Shown: positions 44,331 through 56,477 of the stretch, one piece after another
Layout of the letters: every line of letters begins with the position of its first letter
Position numbering within the stretch: the first letter of the stretch is position 1
Origin: Variovorax brevis
Lineage (GTDB): Bacteria > Pseudomonadota > Gammaproteobacteria > Burkholderiales > Burkholderiaceae_C
Direction of reading: 5' to 3'
DNA: 64,000 bases
NCBI RefSeq assembly: GCF_030317105.1
Contig: NZ_JASZYG010000002.1
Location: 744,001 to 808,000, forward strand
The notes under the pieces: generated by a model
Seen by the model: the letters and a program-made list of their open reading frames with translations, nothing else
What the model was told of the DNA's origin: nothing
Databases searched by the model: none
Program-made: the position numbers and the translations under genes

Positions 44331-44957
44331 TCAGAACTTGATGCCGGCCGGGTTCTCGGCTGTCGGTCCGCTGGGCGCAGCGGTCGCGGGCGGCGGAGTT
44401 GCAACGGACGGTGCTGCAGGTTGCTGCGCGGGCGCCACCTGCGTTGCCACCATGGGTGTGGCCGGTGGCATCCGGTACCCCGCGGGCAAACGCGAACTCG
44501 GCGGATAGCCCGCGGCGTCGAGGAACTGCGTCCATTCGCCGTCCGAGAAGCCCTTGAGCTGCTGCGCGCCGATGGTGACGACGGGCAGTGAAATCTGGCC
44601 CGTCAGGCGCTGCAGGGCGTCGCTGTCCTGGGGCGTCTGGATGGTTTTCTCGGTGAAGGGCACACCGCGCGTCGTGAGCAGGGTCTTGGCCGATTCGCAG
44701 GGCTCGCATGCATCGCGCGAGTAGAGCGTGACCGGATAGCGCTGCACCACCTGCCGCAGTTCATAAGGAAGCGCGGTGTCCGTGGGCAGCGCCGTCACCG
44801 TTCCCGCGCGGGGCGCAGGCTTGGCGGATGACGTCGGCGGCTGGTCGGAGTACGTCACCCTGCCGTTGCCATCGACCTGGCGATAGACGGGCTGCGCCAT
44901 CGCAGCCAGCGAGACACATGCCAGTGCGATCGCGCCGAGGCGGACGTTCAACTTCAT
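44331..44957 (-). CDS. Exported DUF4124 plus glutaredoxin-domain protein
   Basis: A 208-residue protein with a signal peptide (KLNVRLGAIALACVSLAAMA), a DUF4124 module (about 22-55, VYRQVDGNGRVTYSDQPP), then a glutaredoxin-like domain (about 75-150) with the redox motif RDACEPCESAK and the cis-Pro loop LPVVTIG. A Pro/Ala-rich tail follows. It is likely periplasmic and handles disulfides. ATG 44957 is chosen because the signal peptide starts there. It is convergent with rpiA (7-bp gap). Confidence 0.85.
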   Translation of the reverse strand: MKLNVRLGAIALACVSLAAMAQPVYRQVDGNGRVTYSDQPPTSSAKPAPRAGTVTALPTDTALPYELRQVVQRYPVTLYSRDACEPCESAKTLLTTRGVPFTEKTIQTPQDSDALQRLTGQISLPVVTIGAQQLKGFSDGEWTQFLDAAGYPPSSRLPAGYRMPPATPMVATQVAPAQQPAAPSVATPPPATAAPSGPTAENPAGIKF

Positions 44958-45028
44958 CGTTCGAGCTCCAGAAAACCGATGCGACAAGTATGTCAGTTGC
45001 AGCCCGATATTGGCAGCGGATGACCTTT

Positions 45029-47092
45029 TCAGGCCCCGGTCGCTGTCGGCGCCATGCCTTGGTGTCGCAACAGCGCGTCAAGTTGAGGCGCCCGTCCGCG
45101 GAAAGCCTTGAACGATTCCATGGCCGGCCGGCTGCCGCCCGCTTCCAGGATCGCCGTGCGGTAGCGGCGCCCGGTCTCGATGCTTGGCTTGCCGTCGGCG
45201 CCCGCGCTTTCCTCGAAGGCCGCGTAGGCATCCGCGCTGAGCACCTCGGCCCACTTGTAGCTGTAGTAGCCGGCCGCATAGCCGCCCGAAAAGATGTGGG
45301 TGAAAGTGTTCGGCGTGCGGCTGAAGGGCGGCGCAGGCATCACGGCGACTTCGGCGCGCACCTTGGCGAGCAGATCCATCACCGCGCCGGGCGCGGCGGT
45401 GGTGGCGTCGTATTCGGTGTGCAACAGCATGTCGAACAGCGAGAACTCGATCTGCCGCAAGGTCTGCATGCCGCTCTGGAAGTTCTTGGCGGCCGTCATC
45501 TTGTCGAAGAGGGCGCGCGGCAGGGGCTCGCCGGTGTCGACGTGCGAGGTCATGTGCTTGAGCACGTCCCATTCCCAGCAGAAGTTCTCCATGAACTGGC
45601 TGGGCAACTCGACCGCGTCCCACTCGACGCCACTGATGCCCGAGACGTCGCGCTCGTTCACTTGCGTGAGCATGTGGTGCAGGCCGTGGCCGAATTCGTG
45701 GAAGAGGGTAGTCACGTCGTCGTGCGTGAGCAGCGGCGGCTTGCCGTTGACGCCGTCGGCGAAGTTGCACACCAGTTGCGCCACGGGCGTTTGCAGCGAA
45801 CCGTTGTCGGGCCGAAGCCAGCGTGCGCGCACGTCGTCCATCCACGCACCGCCGCGCTTGGCCGCGCGCGCCGAAGGGTCGAGGTAGAACTGGCCGACCT
45901 TCTGCGTGCCTTGCGGCGTCTGGCGCTCGATGCGATAGAACTCGACGCTGGGGTGCCACACCGGCGCGCCATCGCGGCGAATCGTCACTTCGAACAGGGT
46001 TTCGACGATCTTGAAAAGACCGGCCATCACCTTCGGCGCGGTGAAGTACTCCTTGACCTCCTGCTCGCTGAAGGCATAGCGCGCCTCCTTGAGCTTTTCA
46101 CCGATGAAGCTCCAGTCCCAAGGCTGCGGGTCGGCGATGTCCAGTTGCTCCGTGGCAAATTTGCGCAGGTCGGCAAGGTCTTGTTCGCCGTAGCGCTTGG
46201 CCTTGGTGGCGAGGTCGCGCAGGAACTTCACGACCTCTTCGGGCGACTCGGCCATTTTCGGTACCACGGAGAGCTGGCCGAAGTTGCTGTAGCCCAGAAG
46301 TTTGGCTTCTTCCTGGCGCAGGGAGAGGATTTCGCGAATCAGTTCGGTGTTGTCGAATGCCGGATCTCCCAGCTCGCTGGCGCGCGTCACATAGGCGCGG
46401 TAGAGCGCCTCGCGCAGGCTGGCGTTTCGGGCGAATTGCATCACCGGCAGGTAGCAGGGCATCTTGAGGGTGAGCTTGTAGCCCGTCTTATCCTCGGCCC
46501 TCGCGGCGGCGAGCGCGCTGTCGATCACGTCATGCGGCACGCCGTCCAGTTCGTCGAGGCGGGCGTAGTAGGCGAAGGCGTCGGTGGCGTCGAGTGCGTT
46601 CTCGCTGAACTTCTGGCTCAGCTCGGCCTGCTTTTCCTGGATTGCGGCAAAGCGCTCCCTTTCGGCACCTTGCAGTTCAGCGCCGCCGAGCACGAAGTTG
46701 CGCACAGCATTGAGGTGCGCCTGGCGTTGCTCCGCATTGAGCAATGCCGGGTCGATTGCCTTGTACTTGGCGTAGAGCCGCTCGTCCGAGCCCAGGCGCG
46801 TCCAGAAGGCCGTGACGCGCGGCATCGCGTCGTTGTAGGCCGCACGCAGTTCAGGGGTGTCCGCCACCGCGTTGAGGTGGCCCACGACGCCCCACGCCCG
46901 GCTGAAGCGCTCGGTGGAAACGTCGAGCACCTTGGCAATCGCGGTCCAGTCGGCCGGAAACTCGGGCGCGGTGACGGTCTGCAGCGCAAGCTCCGCGTCT
47001 GCCAGCAGGGTGTCCACGGCGGGCGCCACGTGTTCCGGCTTGATCTGGTCGAACAGCGGGAGGTCGTTGAAGTCGAGGAGGGGATTGGTCAT
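45029..47092 (-). CDS. prlC: Oligopeptidase A (M3 metallopeptidase)
   Basis: A 687-residue cytoplasmic zinc peptidase degrading signal peptides and other oligopeptides. The zinc motif is TLFHEFGHGLHHMLT (about residue 468), with the following Glu in EWDAVELPSQFMENFCWE. The N-terminal NPLLDFNDLPLFDQIKPEH is typical of PrlC/OpdA. It lies between folD and the glutaredoxin-like gene, all on the minus strand. Confidence 0.93.
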   Translation of the reverse strand: MTNPLLDFNDLPLFDQIKPEHVAPAVDTLLADAELALQTVTAPEFPADWTAIAKVLDVSTERFSRAWGVVGHLNAVADTPELRAAYNDAMPRVTAFWTRLGSDERLYAKYKAIDPALLNAEQRQAHLNAVRNFVLGGAELQGAERERFAAIQEKQAELSQKFSENALDATDAFAYYARLDELDGVPHDVIDSALAAARAEDKTGYKLTLKMPCYLPVMQFARNASLREALYRAYVTRASELGDPAFDNTELIREILSLRQEEAKLLGYSNFGQLSVVPKMAESPEEVVKFLRDLATKAKRYGEQDLADLRKFATEQLDIADPQPWDWSFIGEKLKEARYAFSEQEVKEYFTAPKVMAGLFKIVETLFEVTIRRDGAPVWHPSVEFYRIERQTPQGTQKVGQFYLDPSARAAKRGGAWMDDVRARWLRPDNGSLQTPVAQLVCNFADGVNGKPPLLTHDDVTTLFHEFGHGLHHMLTQVNERDVSGISGVEWDAVELPSQFMENFCWEWDVLKHMTSHVDTGEPLPRALFDKMTAAKNFQSGMQTLRQIEFSLFDMLLHTEYDATTAAPGAVMDLLAKVRAEVAVMPAPPFSRTPNTFTHIFSGGYAAGYYSYKWAEVLSADAYAAFEESAGADGKPSIETGRRYRTAILEAGGSRPAMESFKAFRGRAPQLDALLRHQGMAPTATGA

Positions 47093-47155
47093 GGTCTGGA
47101 TCAGATGGCGGGCGGGCGTTGCAAGTTCAAGTGATGACGTATGGCGGATCGGCCT

Positions 47156-48007
47156 TCAGGCCGTGGCGCGTTCGGCGGCTTCGAGCGTGTTGACCAGCAG
47201 CATCGCGCGGGTCATGGGGCCGACGCCACCGGGCACCGGCGTGATCCAGCTCGCAACCTCTTTCACCCCGGCAAAGTCGACGTCGCCGCACAACTTGCCT
47301 TCATCATTGCGGTTCATGCCGACGTCGATCACGACCGCACCGGGTTTCACCATGTCGGCAGTGAGCACATTGCGCTTGCCCACGGCCGCGACGATCACGT
47401 CGGCTTGCAGCGTCATGGCCTTGAGATCGGCCGTGGCGCTGTGGCAGATGGTGACGGTGGCGCTTTGCGCCAGCAGCATCATGGCCATCGGCTTGCCGAC
47501 GATGTTGCTGCGACCGATGACCACCGCGTGCTTGCCACGCAGCTTGTAGCCAATGGATTCCAGCATCTTCATGCAGCCATAAGGCGTACACGGCCAGAAG
47601 CCGGGCGCGCCGGTCATCAGTGCGCCGGCGCTGTGGATGTGGAAGCCGTCCACATCCTTGGCGGGCGAGATGGTCTCGATGACCTTCTGGCTGTCCATGT
47701 GCTTCGGCAGCGGCAATTGCACGAGGATGCCGTGCACCTTCGGGTCGTCGTTGAGGGCGCGGATGCGGGCCAGCAGGTCGGCCTCCGTCATGTCGGCCGG
47801 GTAGCGTTCGAGCGTGGCCTGCAGGCCCGTCTCGGTGCTGTCGTTGACCTTGTGCTTCGTGTAGACCTGGCTGGCCGGGTCTTCGCCCACCAGGATGATG
47901 GCGAGGGCCGGCGTGACGCCTTTCGCCTTCAGCGCTTGCGTGCGGCCGGAGACCTCCGCGCGGATGGTCCTGGCAAGGGCGTTGCCGTCGATCAGTTGAG
48001 CAGTCAT
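47156..48007 (-). CDS. folD: Bifunctional methylene-THF dehydrogenase / cyclohydrolase
   Basis: A 283-residue enzyme of one-carbon metabolism. The opening is [30 protein letters not shown] has the active-site Lys region; [28 protein letters not shown] and [15 protein letters not shown] are further FolD motifs. It sits between the two-component response regulator and prlC with gaps of 79 and 63 bp. Confidence 0.96.
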   Translation of the reverse strand: MTAQLIDGNALARTIRAEVSGRTQALKAKGVTPALAIILVGEDPASQVYTKHKVNDSTETGLQATLERYPADMTEADLLARIRALNDDPKVHGILVQLPLPKHMDSQKVIETISPAKDVDGFHIHSAGALMTGAPGFWPCTPYGCMKMLESIGYKLRGKHAVVIGRSNIVGKPMAMMLLAQSATVTICHSATADLKAMTLQADVIVAAVGKRNVLTADMVKPGAVVIDVGMNRNDEGKLCGDVDFAGVKEVASWITPVPGGVGPMTRAMLLVNTLEAAERATA

Positions 48008-48086
48008 CGCTTTTGATGTTCCAAATGAAAACGCCCGCTTGCGCAGGCGTGGTGGTCAGTGGGGCGGCGCTGGGCGCGGCGTCAAG

Positions 48087-48716
48087 TCAGGAGGCCTTGG
48101 CCGTCACCTGGCCGAGCGCGATCTTGAGCAGGTCGGCCACCGTGTTGGCGTTGAGCTTTTCCATGATGTTGGCGCGGTGCGCCTCCACCGTCTTGATGCT
48201 GATGCCCAGGTCGTCGGCGATCTGCTTGTTCAGGCGGCCGGCGACAATGCGTTCCAGCACCTGCGCCTCGCGGCCCGTGAGTTTGGACAGCAGCGCGTCG
48301 CGGCTGGCCGATTGCTGGTGTTGCGCGAAGGTGCCGCGCGCGTGTTCGAGCATGCGCTCGACCAGGGCGACGAGTTCTTCGTCGTTGAAAGGCTTCTGGA
48401 TGAAATCCATCGCGCCCTTCTTCATGGAGTCGACCGCCATCGGCACGTCGCCGTGACCGGTGATGACCACGATCGGCAGCGGCGAGCGCCGTTCGATCAG
48501 TCTGTCTTGCAATTCGAGACCCGTCATGCCGCCCATGCGGATATCGACGATGAGACAGGCCACTTCGCGCGGGTCATAGCGCGAGAGGAACGACTCTGCG
48601 GAGTCGAAGCAGCGGACCCGGTAATCCTTGCCTTCCAACAGCCATTGCAGCGAATCTCGCACAGCTTCGTCGTCATCGACGACATAGACCGTGCCCTTTT
48701 TGGGAATCAAACTCAT
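48087..48716 (-). CDS. FixJ-type response regulator
   Basis: A 209-residue regulator with a receiver domain (about 8-120; acidic pocket VYVVDDDEAV, phosphoacceptor Asp in CLIVDIRMGG, Lys in DFIQKPFNDEE) and a LuxR-type DNA-binding domain (about 140-200; LTGREAQVLERIVAGRLNKQ and ISIKTVEAHRANIMEKL). It starts at ATG 48716, overlapping the kinase stop by 4 nt. It receives phosphate from the adjacent kinase. Target genes unknown; see the repeats upstream of aceE. Confidence 0.92.
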   Translation of the reverse strand: MSLIPKKGTVYVVDDDEAVRDSLQWLLEGKDYRVRCFDSAESFLSRYDPREVACLIVDIRMGGMTGLELQDRLIERRSPLPIVVITGHGDVPMAVDSMKKGAMDFIQKPFNDEELVALVERMLEHARGTFAQHQQSASRDALLSKLTGREAQVLERIVAGRLNKQIADDLGISIKTVEAHRANIMEKLNANTVADLLKIALGQVTAKAS

Positions 48717-51250
48717 GCAGGTACCTTTGCCTCGTCGCTTGCTATTGAATTCAGAGCGTCCAGTACCGGAATCCAGAAGGAAAACCGGCACCCAACAATC
48801 TCGGAACCATTGTAGATGTTCTCTGCCTGCATCCTGCCGCGGTGAGATTCCACAATCGTCCGGCACAAATTAAGTCCGATTCCCATGCCTTCCGGCTTGG
48901 TGGAGAAGAAGGCTTCGTAGAGCCGTTCCATCACTTCGGGCGCCAAACCCATGCCGGTGTCCTGGACCGAGAACTCGACAGCGGGGTTCCCATCTATGAC
49001 TCGCGGCAATACGCGTAGTTCAACGCTTCGGCGCGCGGGCGGGCGCTTGGCCACATCGATGGCTTCGGCCGCGTTGCGCAGCAGGTTCACGAGCACCTGC
49101 TCGATCAGGATTGGATCGACGCGCAGCACCGGCAAGCGCGCGGCCACATAGTGGTTGAGGCGAACGTTGCGGCGGCGCAATTCGATGCCTGCGAGTTCCA
49201 CTGCCTCGCTCACCATCGTGGCGGCTTCGGCAGCCGTGCGGTTGGGCTCGCTGCGCTTCACGAAGGTGCGGATGCGCTGGATGATCTGCCCCGCGCGCTG
49301 CGCCTGTCGCGAGGTTTTCTCGAGCGCGGACAGCAGCGCGTCCGTGTCGATCTGCTGACCCTTGATGCGCGACACCATGCCGTTGCAGTAGTTGGTGATG
49401 GCGGTCAATGGCTGGTTCAGTTCGTGCGCCACGCTGGACGCCATTTCGCCCATGGTGATGAGACGGCTGGCGGCCTGTGCGCGGTCGGCCTGCGCCGCGT
49501 TCTGCTCTTCCGCGTCACGTCGCTGCGTGATGTCGGTGGCGATCACCATCTGCGCAAGACGGCCATCGACCCACGTGAGATAGCGCGAGCGCACCTCGAG
49601 CCATTTCCCAAGTTCCGGCACGAAGATTTCGTTGTTCGCAGGCTGCGCGCCGGTGAGCGTGTCGATGGGCAGGCCCGCGAAGGGATCGACGTCGTCCAGC
49701 TCTTCGTCGTGCGCGGCGGACGGTGGCACACCGGCCTGCGCCACCATGCCGAGGTGGCCCACGGTGTCGGAGCCAAACCACAAGCGGTACAGCTTGTTGG
49801 CAAACAGCAGTTCCTCGCTGCCGATGGGCGCGACCGAGATGGCGGCGTCGAGCGCTTCCAGCACCGTGGTGAAGCGTTCGTAGGACGCGGACAGTTGCTC
49901 CCGAATGCGCGTCGGTTCGGTGATGTCGGTCATCGACGTCATCCAGCCCGTCTGGTGGCCGCGGGCGTCGATCAGTGGCGAAACATAGAGGCGCGCGTTG
50001 AACACGCTGCCGTTGCGCCGCTTGACGCGCACCTGAAATCCACCGGGCAGGGCGCGGCCGTGCAGCTCTTCTTCGAGCCGCTCGTTCATGATCTCGCGAT
50101 CGGCTTCGAGCCAGTAGGGGAAGGGCGGCGACTGGCCCACCAGCTCCGCTTCGCTCCATCCTGTCATGGCGCAGAAGGATGCGTTGACGTAGGTGATGCG
50201 GCCTTCCAGGTCGAGCACGCGCATGCCGGTGGGCATGGAGTTTTCCATCGCGCGCCGAAAGTTCGTTTCAGCCACGAGCGCCTTTTGCGCCTGCAGGCGC
50301 CGCCGCGTGTGGCGCCAGGTGCCGATCAGCATCCAGCTGGTCATCACGCTCAGCGCGACCACCAGCCAGAACAGGCCGTTGCCGACCAGGCCCTGCGACG
50401 TGCGATAAGCCTGCGCGCGCAGCACCAGTCCATTGCCGACCGGCGACACGGGCACTTCGTATTCATTGGTGTGCTCGATCCAAGGCAGCAAACGCGTGCC
50501 GGCCTCCCGCGGATTGACGGTGTTGCCGGCGATCAGGCGTCCCTTGCCATCGAGAAGCGACACCGCATAGCGCGCCGCGACTTCCGGCGGAATGCCGTAG
50601 CGCAGCAGCCCGTCGATGGAGAACTCGCCCATCACGTCGCCGGCGAAAAGCCCCTGGTCGAACAGCGGAATGTGAAGCTGCAAAAGCCCAGGTGGCTCGG
50701 TGCCGGTGGCCGGCTGCGAGAACACAGGCTGGCGAAGCTCGCGCGCCAGCGCGTAATTGGTTTCAGTGTCGCCCGGCCGCAGCACATCGCCCGGCACATG
50801 TTGCTGCGCGGGATGCACGCTGGGCGCGGCATAAGACCCCTGAAAACGGCGGCGATCGTCAATCCAGCTGATGGCCTGCAACTCGGGGAACTGGCTGACC
50901 AGCGATTCGGAACGACTCACGAATTCGGCTGGATCGATTTCGCGATTGCCGGCGTCGCGCGCAAGGCGCATCAGTTGCTCCTGCCGTTCGAGCAGCCGAA
51001 GCCGCACGCGTTGCTGTGCGTATTCGACGTCGCGCTTGACGGACTCCTGCTCGCGCTCGACTTCCTCTGCGCGCAAGTACCAGAAGGCCGACACGATGGC
51101 CGCCAGGAAAAGCAGCACCGCAGCCAGCGGCGCAAGCATCGCCAGTGCGTCCTGCAAGACCGGTGTTTGCCGGCGCCACCAGCGGCTCCACACAGATCGA
51201 GGCGACGATCTGGGAGGCCTTGCAACGGGCAGCTGAGGGGGAGACGGCAT
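48713..51250 (-). CDS. Membrane-bound PAS sensor histidine kinase
   Basis: An 845-residue kinase. Order: membrane segment (about 37-59), periplasmic sensor region (about 60-295), second membrane segment (about 298-318), PAS domain (about 330-450, MENSMPTGMRVLDLEG), a second PAS-like region (about 455-590), HisKA with phosphorylated His in SSVAHELNQPLTAITNY, and the ATPase domain (NLLRNAAEAID; VQDTGMGLAP; GMGIGLNLCRTIVESH). ATG 51250 is preferred to GTG 51280; neither has a good ribosome site. The signal is unknown. Its control region is shared with aceE. Confidence 0.9.
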   Translation of the reverse strand: MPSPPQLPVARPPRSSPRSVWSRWWRRQTPVLQDALAMLAPLAAVLLFLAAIVSAFWYLRAEEVEREQESVKRDVEYAQQRVRLRLLERQEQLMRLARDAGNREIDPAEFVSRSESLVSQFPELQAISWIDDRRRFQGSYAAPSVHPAQQHVPGDVLRPGDTETNYALARELRQPVFSQPATGTEPPGLLQLHIPLFDQGLFAGDVMGEFSIDGLLRYGIPPEVAARYAVSLLDGKGRLIAGNTVNPREAGTRLLPWIEHTNEYEVPVSPVGNGLVLRAQAYRTSQGLVGNGLFWLVVALSVMTSWMLIGTWRHTRRRLQAQKALVAETNFRRAMENSMPTGMRVLDLEGRITYVNASFCAMTGWSEAELVGQSPPFPYWLEADREIMNERLEEELHGRALPGGFQVRVKRRNGSVFNARLYVSPLIDARGHQTGWMTSMTDITEPTRIREQLSASYERFTTVLEALDAAISVAPIGSEELLFANKLYRLWFGSDTVGHLGMVAQAGVPPSAAHDEELDDVDPFAGLPIDTLTGAQPANNEIFVPELGKWLEVRSRYLTWVDGRLAQMVIATDITQRRDAEEQNAAQADRAQAASRLITMGEMASSVAHELNQPLTAITNYCNGMVSRIKGQQIDTDALLSALEKTSRQAQRAGQIIQRIRTFVKRSEPNRTAAEAATMVSEAVELAGIELRRRNVRLNHYVAARLPVLRVDPILIEQVLVNLLRNAAEAIDVAKRPPARRSVELRVLPRVIDGNPAVEFSVQDTGMGLAPEVMERLYEAFFSTKPEGMGIGLNLCRTIVESHRGRMQAENIYNGSEIVGCRFSFWIPVLDALNSIASDEAKVPA

Positions 51251-51302
51251 CAGCCGAGTGTAGGGGAAGCGGTAGATCACATTCTGCGAAGACTGTCATG
51301 CG

Positions 51303-51369
51303 TCTCACTGGGAGAATTCATATTGTGAGATTGAAGATCATCATTTGATAAATCGAGATTTTTGTGAGA
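51303..51369. promoter_or_regulatory. GTGAGA repeats in the kinase/aceE divergent promoter
   Basis: TCTCAC (51303-51308) and TTGTGAGA (51323-51330) form an inverted pair with a 16-nt spacer, and TTGTGAGA recurs at 51362-51369. They lie midway in the 177-bp gap between the kinase and aceE. This could be a binding array for the response regulator or a pyruvate regulator. Confidence 0.4.
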
Positions 51370-51427
51370 AACTGCCGTTCAGTCCATTCCGGCACTAAAT
51401 TACGCCACCCAACCCAGGAGACAAAGC

Positions 51428-54154
<2,727 letters not shown>

Positions 54155-54216
54155 ACAACAACCATCCAACCAACCAACAAATCAACAACACAGCCTTTCG
54201 GGCGGGAGACACGAAC

Positions 54217-55890
54217 ATGGCAACAGTGGAAGTGAAGGTGCCGGACATCGGTGACTTCGACGAAGTCGCGGTCATCGAGGTACTGGTCAAGGTGGGCGAC
54301 ACGGTCAAGGCCGAACAGTCGCTGATCACGGTGGAGTCGGACAAGGCGTCGATGGAAATTCCATCGAGCACGGCCGGCGTGGTGAAAGAGCTCAAGGTCG
54401 AAGTCGGCAGCAAGGTGAAAGAGGGCTCGGTGGTGCTGGTGCTCGAAGCGGAGGGCGCGGCTGCGGCAGCGCCGGCTGCTGCGGCCCCGGCTCCTGCCGC
54501 GGCAGCACCTGCCCCTTCGCCGGCGCCTGCAGCAGCACCAGCCGCCGCCGCACCTGCGGCAAGCAGCGGACCGGTCGAAGTGAAGGTGCCGGACATCGGT
54601 GACTTCAAGGACGTGGCCGTCATTGAAGTGCTGGTGAAACCCGGCGACTCGATCAAGGCCGAGCAGTCGCTGATCACGGTCGAATCGGACAAGGCGTCGA
54701 TGGAGATTCCGTCGTCGGCGGCCGGCATCCTGAAGGAACTCAAGGTCAAGGTGGGTGACACGGTCAACATCGGCGACCTGATCGCGGTGCTGGAAGGCGC
54801 GGGCGGAGCGGCGGCGCCGGCAGCTGCGCCAGCAGCAGCCCCCGCAGCTCAAGCCGCAGCCGCACCGGCGGCCGCAACCGCCAGCGCCCCCGCACCTGCG
54901 GCGGCGCCCGCTGCGGCCGCGCCAGCGCACGATCCGACGGTGGCGCCCAGTGGCACGTTGCCGCACGCATCGCCATCGGTGCGCAAGTTCGCGCGCGAAC
55001 TCGGCGTGGCGCTTGAAGAGGTGAAGGGCAGTGGTCCCAAGGGTCGCATCACGCAGGAAGACGTCCAGAACTACACCAAGTCGGTGATGAGCGGCCAAGC
55101 CGTGCCGAAGGCTGCTGCAGCTTCGCGTGCGCCAGCGGGCGGAGGCGGCGGCGCCGGCCTCGACCTGCTGCCGTGGCCGAAGGTCGACTTCACCAAGTTC
55201 GGCACTGTCGAGCGCAAGGACCTGTCGCGCATCAAGAAGATCAGTGGCGCGAACCTGCACCGCAACTGGGTGATGATCCCGCACGTCACCAACAACGACG
55301 AATGCGACATCACGGATCTCGAAGCCTTCCGCGTCTCCACCAACAAGGAGAACGAGAAGTCCGGCGTCAAGGTGACCATGCTGGCTTTCGTGATCAAGGC
55401 GGTCGTCGCGGCGCTGAAGAAGTTCCCCGAGTTCAACACCAGCCTGGACGGCGACACCCTTGTCTACAAGCAGTACTACAACATCGGCTTTGCGGCGGAC
55501 ACGCCCAACGGCCTCGTGGTGCCGGTGCTCAAGGACGCGGACAAGAAGGGCATCCTGCAGATCAGCCAGGAGATGGGCGAACTCGCCAAGAAGGCACGCG
55601 ACGGCAAGCTCGGCTCGGCCGACATGCAGGGCGGTTGCATGTCGATCAGCTCGCTTGGCGGCATCGGCGGCACGCACTTCACGCCGATCATCAATGCGCC
55701 GGAAGTGGCGATCCTCGGCTTGTCGAAGGGCGCGATGAAGCCAACGTGGGACGGCAAGCAGTTCGTGCCACGCCTCATCCTGCCGATGTCGCTGTCCTAT
55801 GACCACCGCGTGATCGACGGCGCCGCAGCGGCGCGGTTCAACGCTTACCTGGGGCAAGTCCTTTCGGACTACCGCCGCGTCTTGCTATGA
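54217..55890 (+). CDS. aceF: Pyruvate dehydrogenase E2 (dihydrolipoyl acetyltransferase)
   Basis: A 557-residue core subunit. Two lipoyl domains (about 3-75 and 118-192) carry the lipoyl Lys at 43 and 159 in [12 protein letters not shown]. Ala/Pro-rich linkers separate them, an E3-binding domain follows (about 246-285, [19 protein letters not shown]), then the catalytic domain with [11 protein letters not shown] (catalytic His530). The stop overlaps the next gene by ATGA. Confidence 0.96.
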   Translation: MATVEVKVPDIGDFDEVAVIEVLVKVGDTVKAEQSLITVESDKASMEIPSSTAGVVKELKVEVGSKVKEGSVVLVLEAEGAAAAAPAAAAPAPAAAAPAPSPAPAAAPAAAAPAASSGPVEVKVPDIGDFKDVAVIEVLVKPGDSIKAEQSLITVESDKASMEIPSSAAGILKELKVKVGDTVNIGDLIAVLEGAGGAAAPAAAPAAAPAAQAAAAPAAATASAPAPAAAPAAAAPAHDPTVAPSGTLPHASPSVRKFARELGVALEEVKGSGPKGRITQEDVQNYTKSVMSGQAVPKAAAASRAPAGGGGGAGLDLLPWPKVDFTKFGTVERKDLSRIKKISGANLHRNWVMIPHVTNNDECDITDLEAFRVSTNKENEKSGVKVTMLAFVIKAVVAALKKFPEFNTSLDGDTLVYKQYYNIGFAADTPNGLVVPVLKDADKKGILQISQEMGELAKKARDGKLGSADMQGGCMSISSLGGIGGTHFTPIINAPEVAILGLSKGAMKPTWDGKQFVPRLILPMSLSYDHRVIDGAAAARFNAYLGQVLSDYRRVLL

Positions 55891-56477
55891 CCACCGTCGT
55901 GGCAGTCCGCAAGGGCGGCCAGGCGGCGTTGATGGCGGACACGCTGGTGACCTTCGGCGACACGCGGCTGTCCAACCGCCTCGAGGCCAACCGCAAGATC
56001 TTTGCGGTGGACGATGCGGACGGACAGAGCATGTTTGCCGCAGCCGGCGCGGCGGCGCATTTCCTCGTGCTGCAGCAGGCCTTGGCCGGGCAGCCGCGCG
56101 AGGAACTGCGCTTTGGCAGCAAGAACGACATCTTTCGCACGTTGACGCGCCTGCATCCCGTGCTCAAGGAAACGTTCTTCCTGCAGACCAAGGAAGATGA
56201 CCACGACCCGTACGAATCGAGCCAGTTCACGCTGCTGATCGTCAATCCGAACGGCATCTTCGGCGTGTACAGCTACCGCGAGGTCTTCGAGTTCAAGGAG
56301 TTCTGGAGCATCGGCTCCGGACGCAGCTTTGCGCTCGGCGCCATGCACGCGGCGTACGGCAAGGCGCGCACGGCGCGCGAAGTGGCAGATGCAGGCATTG
56401 CGGCAGCCTGCGAATTCGATCGCAATTCGGCCGGACCGGTCGACGTATTCACACTCAAATTGAAGGTGTCCAGATGA
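55887..56477 (+). CDS. Betaproteobacterial proteasome homologue (BPH), HslV-like Ntn hydrolase
   Basis: A 196-residue proteasome-fold protease subunit. After removal of Met1 the N-terminus is [10 protein letters not shown], matching the HslV start TTIVSVRRNG with the catalytic Thr exposed. Asp17 (mature numbering) in [13 protein letters not shown] and a Lys in ANRKIF correspond to the HslV Asp17 and Lys33, and [15 protein letters not shown] matches the HslV IGSG segment. These features fit BPH, a family known from Betaproteobacteria that forms double rings without a known ATPase. It overlaps both aceF and lpdA by 4 nt, so it must be made along with pyruvate dehydrogenase. Substrates and role are unknown. 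Confidence 0.8.
   Translation: MTTVVAVRKGGQAALMADTLVTFGDTRLSNRLEANRKIFAVDDADGQSMFAAAGAAAHFLVLQQALAGQPREELRFGSKNDIFRTLTRLHPVLKETFFLQTKEDDHDPYESSQFTLLIVNPNGIFGVYSYREVFEFKEFWSIGSGRSFALGAMHAAYGKARTAREVADAGIAAACEFDRNSAGPVDVFTLKLKVSR

Noticed and set aside
55887..56477. Membrane transporter or true HslV
   Set aside because: No hydrophobic segments for a transporter; Thr1/Asp17 pattern is proteasomal, but there is no hslU partner and the context and sequence fit BPH better.
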